In this document: piece by piece, positions 17,731 to 26,117 of the stretch
Numbering within the stretch: the stretch's first letter is position 1
How the letters are laid out: each line of letters opens with the position of its first letter
Origin: Crocinitomicaceae bacterium
GTDB taxonomy: Bacteria; Bacteroidota; Bacteroidia; Flavobacteriales_G; Salibacteraceae
DNA: 64,000 bases
Assembly (NCBI GenBank): GCA_002707155.1
Contig: PAME01000001.1
Location: 217,601 to 281,600, forward strand
Direction of reading: 5' to 3'
The notes under the pieces: generated by a model
Told to the model about the DNA's origin: nothing
Seen by the model: the letters and a program-made list of their open reading frames with translations, nothing else
Databases searched by the model: none
Made by a program: the position numbers and the translations under genes

Positions 17731-19215
17731 ATGAATCAATTTTTAATTTCAGTTTCTCTGCTGTTTTTTTCAGTGATAACCTTTGCTAATGGCCCAACGG
17801 GCAAATTTAAGGATAGCACCAAACTGATATTGTCCGACAGCCTAATGATGGCTTCATTTACCGATTTACAATCTGTAAAACGATTGGATGACGCTTTCTC
17901 TGAATTTAGCAAAACAAATTTCTTGGGTTCTACTGAGTATTTAGATAACTCCAGTGCATGGAATGCAGAATTTGTAGACTTAAACGATTCTACAATCCGC
18001 CATCAATTGGATAAGTTAGACCAAAACACTCCTTTTGCCTTATCTTACAATGAGAGGGTAAAAGCATTTATTAACCTTTATGGAAATAAAAAACGCTTGC
18101 TTTCGGCAAAAGTACTGGGGCTTCAAGACTATTACTTTCCTATGATTGAAGAAATTTTGGACAAATACGCTATGCCTTATGAAATGAAATATTTGGCGGT
18201 GGTAGAGTCTGCGCTTAACCCAACAGCAAACAGCAGAGCTGGCGCTAAAGGACTTTGGCAGTTTATGTACAGTACTGGAAAAATATACGACCTTAAAGTT
18301 ACCTCTTATAAAGATGATCGCTTTGATCCGTACTTATCTACCGAAGCTGCTTGTAAATACCTGAGTTACTTGAACAAGTACTACGATGATTGGAATCTGG
18401 CTTTGGCAGCATACAATTGCGGGCCTGGCAATGTTAATAAAGCCATCCGTCGATCAGGTGGCAAAAAAGGCTATTGGGAAATTTATACCCACTTACCCCG
18501 AGAAACTAGAGGCTATGTTCCTGCTTTTATTGCGGTGAACTATGTAATGAACTACCCTAGTGATTTTAATATAAAGGCAATAAAACCTCCAACAAATCAC
18601 TTTGACAACGACACCATACATATAAAGGGGCCTATAACGTTGAGCCATTTAGCTTCTACTTTAAACTATCCTATAGAGCAGATAGAATACCTAAACCCAG
18701 TTTATAAGTTGAGTGTGATTCCTAACGATGGTAAATTCCACACCTTAAAATTGCCTAAAACACAATTGGGTATTTTCTTAAGTAATCAAGATTCAATTTT
18801 AGCCTTGTATAAACCCAAAGCAGATAATTCGGAAGGGGTCTTAGCCACCCAACAACAACTCGAAATTTATCGAGTGCGCAATGGAGACTATCTAGGGAAA
18901 ATTGCCAGTCGCTATGGCGTTTCTGTTCGAGACCTTAAAGAATGGAATGGTTTGCGCTCTAACAATTTAAGGATTGGTCAACGGCTAACTATTTACTCCA
19001 AGGGAAGTGCACCAAAACCTTCCGCAACAAAAGCAAAAATCAACACGACCACATCTGGGGGTTATGAGTACTATACCATTCGCTCAGGCGATACTTTATG
19101 GGATATTGCAAAAGCAAAGGGCTTGACGACTGCTCAAATTAAAACCTTAAATAGCAACCTAAACGAACGAAAACTAAAACCAGGCGATAAAATTATTGTA
19201 GGTAAAAAAGGATAG
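17731..19215 (+). CDS. Membrane-bound lytic murein transglycosylase D-like with two LysM domains
   Basis: Periplasmic peptidoglycan lytic transglycosylase, 494 residues, with an N-terminal signal peptide (FFSVITFAN). The SLT catalytic domain spans about 145-260. It has the general acid/base Glu159 in AVVESALNP, then AGAKGLWQFM, LALAAYNCGPGNV and ETRGYVPAFIAV, the MltD-type signature. Two LysM peptidoglycan-binding repeats follow at about 380-425 (RNGDYLGKIASRYGVSV) and 447-491 (RSGDTLWDIAKAKGLTT). The architecture matches MltD/DniR, although the signal has no obvious lipobox. The downstream DUF4837 lipoprotein starts 2 bases after the stop, so they are co-transcribed and probably act together at the envelope. 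Confidence 0.93.
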   Translation: MNQFLISVSLLFFSVITFANGPTGKFKDSTKLILSDSLMMASFTDLQSVKRLDDAFSEFSKTNFLGSTEYLDNSSAWNAEFVDLNDSTIRHQLDKLDQNTPFALSYNERVKAFINLYGNKKRLLSAKVLGLQDYYFPMIEEILDKYAMPYEMKYLAVVESALNPTANSRAGAKGLWQFMYSTGKIYDLKVTSYKDDRFDPYLSTEAACKYLSYLNKYYDDWNLALAAYNCGPGNVNKAIRRSGGKKGYWEIYTHLPRETRGYVPAFIAVNYVMNYPSDFNIKAIKPPTNHFDNDTIHIKGPITLSHLASTLNYPIEQIEYLNPVYKLSVIPNDGKFHTLKLPKTQLGIFLSNQDSILALYKPKADNSEGVLATQQQLEIYRVRNGDYLGKIASRYGVSVRDLKEWNGLRSNNLRIGQRLTIYSKGSAPKPSATKAKINTTTSGGYEYYTIRSGDTLWDIAKAKGLTTAQIKTLNSNLNERKLKPGDKIIVGKKG

Positions 19216-19217
19216 TT

Positions 19218-20237
19218 ATGCGCTTACGTATTTTTACCTTAATCCTAATGGGATACACAATAGCTGGTTGCGATTCAAGCTCCTCTGATTTTAAACCTGG
19301 CTATTCGGGGAGTTTTGGAGAGTTACTAGTTGTAGTTCCAGAAGTGTTGTGGAATTCACCTACTGGCGACAGCATATTTTCCTTATTCAATAAACCTCAG
19401 TATGGCCTGCCACAAAATGAATCGCCTTTCACGGTTATTCATGTAAAATCTGAAAAATTTAGCAGCGTGCTGACTGGACACAGAAATGTCTTTTTCGTAG
19501 ATATCAAAAAAAAGTATACTGGCCAAGAAGCTACTTACGTTTTACAAAAAAGTAAATGGGCAAAAGGACAAGTTGTAGTTGAATTTACTGCACCTGATAA
19601 TGCATCATTCTTAGCCTTACTGACCTCAGATATTGAGAATATTCTCGACATTTTTACCACTGCGGAAATGAATCGGCTCGTTCAAAAAAATAAAAAATTT
19701 GGAAGTAAAGAAATCAGAAAAGAAATTCTGAAAAGTCAAGGCTATCAATTGTATGCTCAAAAAGACATGCGGATTGAAAAAACAAAGGAAAACCTAGTTT
19801 GGCTTAGGCTAGAACGGGAAATGCCTAAAGGTGGGTTTCAACATCAAATAAGTCAAGGCATCTTAATTGTAAAACAGCCCTATACGGCCAAAAAACAATT
19901 CTTAGACACTAGTATTGGCCTTGCCATTGATTCAATTTTAAAGGCCGAAATTCCCGGACCTAAAACTGGCGATTATATGGGAATTGCAGACCAGTACATC
20001 CAACCCAAATATAAAGAGCTAAATTTTAAAGAAAACTTTTGTAAATCAGCTACTGGTTTATGGGAAATGAAGGGTAATTTCTTCGGGGGACCGTTTTACG
20101 AGTTAACCATTTTGCACCCCAATAAAAAAGAAATCCTTTTTGTATACGGATATGTTTTTGCTCCACAGTTTGATAAAAGAGAGTACTTGCGAGAAGTAAA
20201 AGCAGTAATGCACTCCATCGACTTTGCCAAAGACTAG
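19218..20237 (+). CDS. DUF4837 family lipoprotein
   Basis: Lipoprotein of 339 residues with lipobox IAGCDSS (Cys18). The body matches the Bacteroidota-specific DUF4837 family by its start (GSFGELLVVVPEVLW, in outline) and by repeated WxRLEREM and YVFAPQFDKREYLRE segments. The function is unknown. It lies 2 bases after the lytic transglycosylase, an arrangement that suggests an envelope or cell-wall role. The 3' end overlaps the convergent recO stop by 4 bases (20234-20237). Confidence 0.85.
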   Translation: MRLRIFTLILMGYTIAGCDSSSSDFKPGYSGSFGELLVVVPEVLWNSPTGDSIFSLFNKPQYGLPQNESPFTVIHVKSEKFSSVLTGHRNVFFVDIKKKYTGQEATYVLQKSKWAKGQVVVEFTAPDNASFLALLTSDIENILDIFTTAEMNRLVQKNKKFGSKEIRKEILKSQGYQLYAQKDMRIEKTKENLVWLRLEREMPKGGFQHQISQGILIVKQPYTAKKQFLDTSIGLAIDSILKAEIPGPKTGDYMGIADQYIQPKYKELNFKENFCKSATGLWEMKGNFFGGPFYELTILHPNKKEILFVYGYVFAPQFDKREYLREVKAVMHSIDFAKD

Positions 20238-20947
20238 TCGAATAACTCTTGCAGCACGGAGAGTGACTTTAAACTAGACACTCCTTCCAAGTGCAAGGCA
20301 TAATATTTTACAATTGAATCTCGTATGGTGTTGCGTTCCGATTTTGAAAGTTGAACCTCAAAATCATATCCATCCTCCATTAAGTTGCGCATAATTTTAC
20401 TCTCATATACTTCTAAGTAGTTAATATGAACTGGGCGCAAAATCGTAAACTGTCCTTCATTCAAATCAAAAAAAGCACTTCTATTTCCAGGAAAGTTGTT
20501 CGCGGGCTGAATGCCTAAATATCGAGTCAGCTTTAATAGAAAAACCAAATAGAAATTGGGTTGATAGCGTTCTTCAAAAAGATCAATTGAAGATGACACA
20601 AAGTCATATAACGCAGGTTGAGCGTCATTTTCTTTTAGAGACTTCGCTATAATCTCAGCTAGAAAAAAAGCAACCGCAGTTTGCTCCATTTTACCTCGAA
20701 TATTTGTCCTAGGTTTTAAAGTCTTAACGCTTCGAATACTTGCAAGGCTTGATTTTGGTGATTTGTAGGTTTCGACTTCGACTTCATTTAAGGGGAAAAG
20801 CTGAGCAAGCTGCCCTTTTTTAATCCCTTTACTTCCTTGAAAAACATAGGTTTCCAGAGCTCCTCTTTCGCTCAAAAACTTAACCATAAAGCTCGATTCA
20901 CGAAACCGCACTTTCCATAAAAAAATAGCCTTTTGAGAAGCTTCCAT
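20234..20947 (-). CDS. recO: DNA repair protein RecO
   Basis: Recombination mediator of the RecFOR pathway that helps load RecA on SSB-coated DNA; 237 residues, normal for the family. The N-terminal OB-fold (about 1-85) contains the typical ALETYVFQGSKGIKKGQ strand-turn region, followed by an all-helical domain. The four cysteines of some RecO zinc motifs are absent. The end overlaps the DUF4837 stop by 4 bases. Together with recJ at the window start and dprA at the end, it is one of three recombination genes here, but they are unlinked transcriptionally. Confidence 0.88.
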   Translation of the reverse strand: MEASQKAIFLWKVRFRESSFMVKFLSERGALETYVFQGSKGIKKGQLAQLFPLNEVEVETYKSPKSSLASIRSVKTLKPRTNIRGKMEQTAVAFFLAEIIAKSLKENDAQPALYDFVSSSIDLFEERYQPNFYLVFLLKLTRYLGIQPANNFPGNRSAFFDLNEGQFTILRPVHINYLEVYESKIMRNLMEDGYDFEVQLSKSERNTIRDSIVKYYALHLEGVSSLKSLSVLQELFD

Positions 20948-21029
20948 TCAATAAATACTCGATAAATTACAAGAACGAATTTCAATTAAAATCCGTACTT
21001 ATGCACTAGAATCTGAAAAACTTTTCACT

Positions 21030-22610
21030 ATGCGTTTGCTCTTTTTTTCATTCATTTTTAGCTTGAGCTTATCTTGTTTTGCTCAGCCTAATTCTGGCTA
21101 CCTCACTTTTGATGGTGATAGCAGTGAAGTACCTATTAAACTGCAAAATTCAATCGGCAGTTCTGATAAAACCATTGAGTTCTTTTTTGAAACCTGCGAT
21201 AATAATTCCAGCTTAAATAAAATGGGCTTACTTATTTTTCCCACAGAAGGAATAGGAGTAAACCTCACCGTAAACGCTGCTGGAAATGCAGCAAATCTAG
21301 AAATCTCAAAAGCCGCTAATCCAACTTTCAATGACGTTTATGCAGCTCCTATTTATCGACACGGGAACTGGAATCATGTTGCAATTTGTTATAAAGCAAT
21401 GGACTCAACTATAAGCTTGTACTTTAATGGTGACAAACTTGGAAGCTCTGACTCACTCAAACTAAACAGTAATAACTTTCTTTTGGGCGGAAAAGCAAGC
21501 ACTTATTTTAAAGGAAACATAGCTGAGTTGCGCATTACAGACTCCTGTTTGTACTCTGGGAGTTATACTATTCCAAATCGTTTTTTAACAGACCCTAAAA
21601 CCGCGAATCTATTTTTATTTGACAACAAACTAAGCAACGAAACTTTTGTTTCAGTTGGAAGTAACGTAGACTCAGCATTCGCTATCAACGGTGCCTATGG
21701 TATAGATGAAATTCAAGTAACTCAAGATACCTCAATTTGCAAAGGGGATAGTTTGACGTTATTCGCCTCCGGTGGCACAATTTTCAAATGGACCTCAAAA
21801 AATTTTATTACGAACGACTCTATTTACAACCCTACCCTATTTGGTAACATTAGCGATACGCTGAGTGTAGCTATAGAAAATAAAAATGGTTGCTTTATCA
21901 ATAAAAAGGTCGAATTGCTCTTAGAAACTCCACCAATAATTGATTTAGGAAATGACACCACAGTATGCGAGGGAACTGTAATTCAACTGAATGCTGGAAG
22001 TCATGCTTCCTATCTATGGTCAAGTAACCAAACTGACTCTGCTGTTTTTAGTCCTTCTGGCAAAATCTGGGTTCGGGTAGGCTCTCTTAAAGGCTGCACA
22101 AGAACTGACACCATTAATATTCTTGAGTTTCCTCAACCCTCAATTGAACTTGGGCCCGATACTTTATTGCAACAAGGCTATACGCTTTTGATAGGTGTCC
22201 CTGCTATATTTGATAGCTACAAGTGGTCTACAGGAGAAACAACTCCTACCATTTTAGCAACTCTACCCTTAACTTATTCGCTTACTGTAACTGACACAAA
22301 TGGTTGCACTGCCACAGACAATATCACGCTAAATTACCCTCCACAGAGCGTTGATGAGTCAGCCACCAAAGCTGTTCATTTTTATCCCAATCCAACAAAT
22401 GGGTCATTTTTAATAAAAACCAATATTGGTCGTATTGAAGTAATTTATATTGAAATGTTCAGCTTACTTGGAGAAACTGTTTTTCAAACATCCTTGGCTC
22501 CAAATGTGAGCGAAGTTTTACTACCCGATTTTATTGAAAACGGAAATTATTTTATGCGCATTTCATCAGTAAAACTGAATAAAACTTTGCCTATTATTTT
22601 GACTCGATAA
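21030..22610 (+). CDS. Secreted LamG-domain protein with T9SS sorting domain
   Basis: Surface protein of 526 residues with signal peptide (FSLSLSCFAQ). Residues about 20-200 form a LamG/concanavalin-like beta-jelly-roll (SGYLTFDGDSSEV, HGNWNHVAICY, ISLYFNGDKLG, GNIAELRI), a fold that binds glycans or proteins. Three short Ig-like repeats follow, each with a VCEGT/ICKGD-type cysteine and a YLWSSNQT or YKWSTGET core, the style seen in gliding-motility-associated adhesins. The C-terminus is a T9SS type A sorting domain (HFYPNPTNGSFLI). It is monocistronic. The last 17 bases overlap the convergent SDR gene. Confidence 0.87.
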   Translation: MRLLFFSFIFSLSLSCFAQPNSGYLTFDGDSSEVPIKLQNSIGSSDKTIEFFFETCDNNSSLNKMGLLIFPTEGIGVNLTVNAAGNAANLEISKAANPTFNDVYAAPIYRHGNWNHVAICYKAMDSTISLYFNGDKLGSSDSLKLNSNNFLLGGKASTYFKGNIAELRITDSCLYSGSYTIPNRFLTDPKTANLFLFDNKLSNETFVSVGSNVDSAFAINGAYGIDEIQVTQDTSICKGDSLTLFASGGTIFKWTSKNFITNDSIYNPTLFGNISDTLSVAIENKNGCFINKKVELLLETPPIIDLGNDTTVCEGTVIQLNAGSHASYLWSSNQTDSAVFSPSGKIWVRVGSLKGCTRTDTINILEFPQPSIELGPDTLLQQGYTLLIGVPAIFDSYKWSTGETTPTILATLPLTYSLTVTDTNGCTATDNITLNYPPQSVDESATKAVHFYPNPTNGSFLIKTNIGRIEVIYIEMFSLLGETVFQTSLAPNVSEVLLPDFIENGNYFMRISSVKLNKTLPIILTR

Positions 22611-23322
22611 GGCTTCTTAAATCCACAAATGGGTTATTGAAATCTGAACTGCTCATGTGTTCCACCAACATTTTTGCTGTCTCTTCTGGTGTTTGAAGCA
22701 TTCCCGTTTCTTTCATTTCAATAAACCGATCAACCATATCAAATTTATCCTTTGAAGTGCTTCTGATTTTTTCTTGCATTGGAGACTCTACAATACCTGG
22801 CGCAATAGCTTGAATTGAAAATTGTTTAATTCCGTTTATTTCAGCCTCTTCTTTCACCACTTCAGTTAGCATATTTAATCCTGCTTTGGTGGCACAATAC
22901 ATTCCCCAACCTGGATATGGCGCCACAGATGCTCCTGAGCTAATGTTCAGAATAATTTTTTCTGCTTCTTTTTCACTGTAAGCATTCAAAAAGTTATTGA
23001 TGAGTATCGCAGGAGCAACTAAATTCAATTGATAGGCATCGGCCATTTCTGAGCCGTCTAATTGGCCGTGATAACCAACTTCGCCCAATGTGCCAGCATT
23101 ATTAATTAAATAGACCTTCTTAGCCTTTAGATGATCGCCAAAACGAATTTTTGCAGTTGCGACAGCATCTGTTAAATCAACCTTTCGATGCACATAATTT
23201 GGATGAGCAATTTTGCAGTTTCTAGCTATTCCAACCACTTGATTGTCCTCATCTTTCAAGAGCTCTTCAGCCAATGCTAACCCTAAACCAGAAGAGGTTC
23301 CCGTAATGTAAAATACTTTCAT
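22594..23322 (-). CDS. Short-chain dehydrogenase/reductase, sepiapterin/benzil-reductase-like
   Basis: NAD(P)-dependent classical SDR of 242 residues. TGTSSGLGLALAE (cofactor loop), NNAGTLGEVG, the serine in NISSGAS and the catalytic YCATK are all present, so unlike the SDR-like protein at 9316 this one looks catalytically complete. The NNAGTLGEVG loop and the APGIVESPMQ end resemble the sepiapterin reductase / benzil reductase group, but the substrate is not determined. It starts 2 bases after the stop of the cystathionine gamma-synthase gene, so the two form an operon. The 3' end overlaps the convergent LamG gene by 17 bases. Confidence 0.85.
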   Translation of the reverse strand: MKVFYITGTSSGLGLALAEELLKDEDNQVVGIARNCKIAHPNYVHRKVDLTDAVATAKIRFGDHLKAKKVYLINNAGTLGEVGYHGQLDGSEMADAYQLNLVAPAILINNFLNAYSEKEAEKIILNISSGASVAPYPGWGMYCATKAGLNMLTEVVKEEAEINGIKQFSIQAIAPGIVESPMQEKIRSTSKDKFDMVDRFIEMKETGMLQTPEETAKMLVEHMSSSDFNNPFVDLRSLIESK

Positions 23323-23324
23323 AA

Positions 23325-24467
23325 TTATCCTTCTATTGCTTGTTTTAAATCGGCTATTAGGTCTTCGGCGTCTTCTACGCCAACACTCAATCTAATCAAC
23401 GAATCTTTTATTCCTATTTTTTCTCTGTCTTCTTTTGGGATTGCCGCGTGTGTCATTGATGCTGGATGTCCACAAAGCGACTCTACTCCTCCTAAACTTT
23501 CTGCCAAGGTAAACACCTTTACGTTTGACACTATTTTCTTTGCGGCGTCATAATTATCTACCACCGTGGTAAAAGACATCATTCCTCCAAAATCACGCAT
23601 TTGTGTTTTAGCAATTTCATGGTTGGGGTGACTTTTTAAGCCTGGCCAATAAACCTTATCCACTGCTGGATGAGCATCTAAAAACTTGGCAACTTTTTCA
23701 CCGTTTTCCGAATGTCTCTGCATTCTTAGATGCAAAGTTTTAATTCCTCGCAGTACTAAAAATGCGTCCATTGGCCCACAAATGGCTCCCGATGAATTTT
23801 GAATAAAATAGAGTTGTTTTGCTATCTCTTCATCATTTACCACTAAAGCACCCATAATCACATCAGAATGACCTCCAAGGTATTTTGTGGCAGAATGCAT
23901 CACAATATCGGCGCCCAATTCTAATGGGTTTTGCAAATAAGGGCTTGCAAAGGTGTTATCTACACCCAGCATACATTTGTGCTTCTTTGCAAAAGCTGCA
24001 GCTTTCCTAATATCAATAATGTTAAGCATTGGATTGGTAGGTGTTTCAACCCAAATTAGTTTGGTATTTTCATTCACCAAGATGTCGAGTTTATCAAAAT
24101 CATTCATTTCAACAAAGTGAAACTTGATTCCGTATTTCTCGAATATCTTAGTAAATATTCTGTATGTACCACCGTACAAATCGCCCGTAGAGATTGCTTC
24201 ATCACCAGGGTTCAACATTTTAATCACTGCATCTATTGCCGCTAAGCCACTTCCAAAACACAACCCATGCTTTCCATTTTCGATAGAGGCAAGGTTCATT
24301 TCTAAGGCATGTCTAGTTGGGTTTTGACTTCGGCTATACTCATAGCCCTTATGGTCTCCGGGAGAATTTTGAGCATAAGTTGAAGTTTGGTATATTGGGG
24401 TCATTATTGCACCAGTTGCTGAATCGTGTGTTAATCCGCCGTGAATTACTTTGGTGCCTATTTTCAT
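23325..24467 (-). CDS. Cystathionine gamma-synthase / gamma-lyase (PLP-dependent)
   Basis: Cys/Met metabolism PLP enzyme of 380 residues, the usual length. The PLP lysine is Lys195 in HSATKYLGGHSD. YEYSRSQNPTRHALE, FGSGLAAIDA, DLYGGTYRIF, ETPTNPMLNIIDI and ESLGGVESLCGHPASMTHA are the hallmark blocks of the family. Synthase (methionine biosynthesis) and lyase (cysteine formation) cannot be separated by eye; annotators often call this form cystathionine gamma-synthase. It is the first gene of a two-gene operon with an SDR. An exact TACATTTG promoter box is 28 bases upstream of the start. Confidence 0.93.
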   Translation of the reverse strand: MKIGTKVIHGGLTHDSATGAIMTPIYQTSTYAQNSPGDHKGYEYSRSQNPTRHALEMNLASIENGKHGLCFGSGLAAIDAVIKMLNPGDEAISTGDLYGGTYRIFTKIFEKYGIKFHFVEMNDFDKLDILVNENTKLIWVETPTNPMLNIIDIRKAAAFAKKHKCMLGVDNTFASPYLQNPLELGADIVMHSATKYLGGHSDVIMGALVVNDEEIAKQLYFIQNSSGAICGPMDAFLVLRGIKTLHLRMQRHSENGEKVAKFLDAHPAVDKVYWPGLKSHPNHEIAKTQMRDFGGMMSFTTVVDNYDAAKKIVSNVKVFTLAESLGGVESLCGHPASMTHAAIPKEDREKIGIKDSLIRLSVGVEDAEDLIADLKQAIEG

Positions 24468-24495
24468 AGATAATTTATCTGTATTGAATTGAACT

Positions 24496-24503
24496 CAAAT
24501 GTA
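24496..24503 (-). promoter_or_regulatory. -7 promoter box TACATTTG of the cystathionine synthase operon
   Basis: An exact TAnnTTTG match on the minus strand; the ATG at 24467 is 28 bases past its end, giving a leader of roughly 23 bases. Confidence 0.5.
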
Positions 24504-24536
24504 ATGTTTAAAAGAGATTTTCCTACTTTCGAACTT

Positions 24537-25346
24537 ATGAACTTAACAACTATGAAGGGATTTATTTCTTGTTTAATTATCTGCACGATGATGCTCTTTT
24601 CTTGCGAGGATAAAGACGAAGCTGCTGATGCAATTCATAAACACATAGAAATTGGGAAAAAGATTATTTCGTTTAAATTGGATAGCAGTATAAATGCTAA
24701 TTCATCTTTCGATATTAAACTCGAATTTCCTGAAATAAACGAGGTTGATTCTTCTTTATTCAAAACCATTCTGCTGCAAGAAACGGAGAAAGTGATGAAC
24801 AAATCGGCGATATCTGATTCCTTACTGGAAAACCAAGACCAAGTTATTGCTGAATTGGAGCGTTCTTACAAAGCTTTTAAAACCGATTTCCCTGAGATTA
24901 ATTCCGAATGGTACTTGAACCGAACGGTTGAGGTCGTTTATCAAAGTAAAAAATACATCTCGATCATGTACCATGAACAATCTTATTTTGGGGGTGCTCA
25001 TTCCAATGAAATTAAGACTTTTAAGACCTTTGAGCTAAAAACTGGCAATCAAATCTCCTTAAGTCAATTGCTCTCTAATGAAGAGTACTTAATTACAGAG
25101 GGGTTAGCTGAAAGTAAGTTGAGAAAACAAAAAGGGTTTAAACCTGAAGATGATCTAAAAGCAAACGGATGGTACTTCCCCAATGGTCGCTTTACACTCA
25201 ATAATAATTTTTATTTAACGGATACTAGCTTGGTAATAAGATACAACACTTACGATATTAGCTCTTATGCGGCTGGTGCGACTACTTTAGAAATTAATTT
25301 AGATAAGATTAAAAAGGCAGAAACTGGAAAAAATGCTGTGTTGTAG
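24537..25346 (+). CDS. DUF3298/DUF4163 (RsiV/PdaC-like) lipoprotein
   Basis: Lipoprotein of about 270 residues with lipobox LFSCED. Starts are possible at 24537 and 24552; both give a good signal peptide. A near-consensus TACTTTCG box ends 5 bases before 24537. An in-frame ATG at 24489 would place polar residues before the signal and precedes the promoter box. The body matches the DUF3298/DUF4163 family: YISIMYHEQSYFGGAHSN, then FKTFELKTGNQISLSQLL, then DTSLVIRYNTYDISSYAAG. These domains occur in the extracytoplasmic parts of RsiV-type proteins and deacetylases such as PdaC. The function here is unknown, with an envelope location likely. Confidence 0.85.
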   Translation: MNLTTMKGFISCLIICTMMLFSCEDKDEAADAIHKHIEIGKKIISFKLDSSINANSSFDIKLEFPEINEVDSSLFKTILLQETEKVMNKSAISDSLLENQDQVIAELERSYKAFKTDFPEINSEWYLNRTVEVVYQSKKYISIMYHEQSYFGGAHSNEIKTFKTFELKTGNQISLSQLLSNEEYLITEGLAESKLRKQKGFKPEDDLKANGWYFPNGRFTLNNNFYLTDTSLVIRYNTYDISSYAAGATTLEINLDKIKKAETGKNAVL

Positions 25347-25481
25347 AAAAGTGAAGTAATACTTTACAAAATTCTGGATTGGCCTCCAACCTTATGGTTA
25401 GCTGTTAACTATTGAAACAAACTCAGCAGGAAAACAAAGTAAAATAGAACAGACTTTACACCATAATTATGCAACACACCG

Positions 25482-25508
25482 CAAAAAAAAAGCAACTCGA
25501 AAGTTGCT
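25482..25508 (-). terminator. Possible minus-strand terminator hairpin
   Basis: AGCAACT (25491-25497) pairs perfectly with AGTTGCT (25502-25508) around a CGAA tetraloop; on the minus strand a run of nine T follows. No minus-strand gene is known just upstream of it, so it would serve an unannotated transcript such as the structured element next to it, or be part of that element. Confidence 0.45.
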
Positions 25509-25514
25509 AAAACT

Positions 25515-25602
25515 AAAAGGGGGCTCAATCTTCACTTTTTCATAATAACTACTAACACCCAAAATCTAACTATGAAAAATCACGCTCACGCCCCCTTTTT
25601 TT
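25515..25602. ncRNA. Candidate structured RNA or large terminator/attenuator element
   Basis: AAAAGGGGGC (25515-25524) pairs with GCCCCCTTTT (25590-25599), and inside it TTTTTCATA (25536-25544) pairs with TATGAAAAA (25571-25579). The outer stem ends in seven T on the plus strand. The inner 3' arm overlaps a ten-codon frame (ATG 25572 to TAA 25604, MKNHAHAPFF). It could be a terminator for the DUF3298 gene, a leader-peptide attenuator or a small RNA. The strand is not settled, because both strands have a T-run nearby. Confidence 0.4.
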
Positions 25603-25643
25603 AATATGCTTGCATAGTAATAACGCTAGGAAAGAGAAAAAGT

Positions 25644-25651
25644 TATATTTG
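25644..25651 (+). promoter_or_regulatory. -7 promoter box TATATTTG of the DUF2147 gene
   Basis: An exact TAnnTTTG match ending 16 bases before the ATG at 25668. Confidence 0.5.
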
Positions 25652-25667
25652 ATTCAAGTATTTAACA

Positions 25668-26108
25668 ATGATTAAAAATTCAATATTCTTCGTTATAGCT
25701 CTGCTTTTCAGCAGTGCTTGTTTCGCATTAGATGCAAATGACGTAATAGGAAAGTGGAAAACTGTTGATGATGAAACCGGTGAGGTAAAATCAATAATAG
25801 AGTTGTATGAAATAGACAACGTGTTATATGGTAAAGTGTTGAAAATATTGAACCCAGCCGAAGTAGACAATGTTTGTTCGAAGTGCGAAGACAACAGAAA
25901 GGATCAAAAAATTCTTGGAATGGTGATCTTAAAAGATATGGTTTGGGACGATGATCAGTGGGATGATGGAACTATTTTAGACCCTAAAAATGGTTCCGTG
26001 TACGATTGCAAAATTTGGTTAGAAGGTGACGACAAAAACAAACTCTACGTTAGAGGTTATATCGGCTTTTTTTTCAGAACTCAAAACTGGTATAGAATCA
26101 CCGAATAA
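25668..26108 (+). CDS. DUF2147 domain secreted protein
   Basis: Exported protein of 146 residues with a signal peptide ending near SSACFA. The mature part is a single DUF2147 domain, a small beta-barrel seen across Bacteroidota and Proteobacteria: VIGKWKTVDDETGEVKSIIE near the start, the CSKC pair, ILGMVILKDM, then GYIGFFFRTQNWYRI at the end. The function is unknown; the fold is lipocalin-like and suggests binding of a small hydrophobic ligand. The next gene starts 9 bases later, so the two may be co-transcribed. Confidence 0.88.
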   Translation: MIKNSIFFVIALLFSSACFALDANDVIGKWKTVDDETGEVKSIIELYEIDNVLYGKVLKILNPAEVDNVCSKCEDNRKDQKILGMVILKDMVWDDDQWDDGTILDPKNGSVYDCKIWLEGDDKNKLYVRGYIGFFFRTQNWYRITE

Positions 26109-26117
26109 TATTATTTT

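Larger units (their letters stand above)
25347..25667. other. Gene-free region with nested hairpins
   Basis: 321 bases without a normal gene. It holds the hairpin AGCAACT/AGTTGCT (25491-25508), the long structured element at 25515-25602 and the DUF2147 promoter box at 25644. The first 140 bases show nothing I can identify. Confidence 0.6.
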
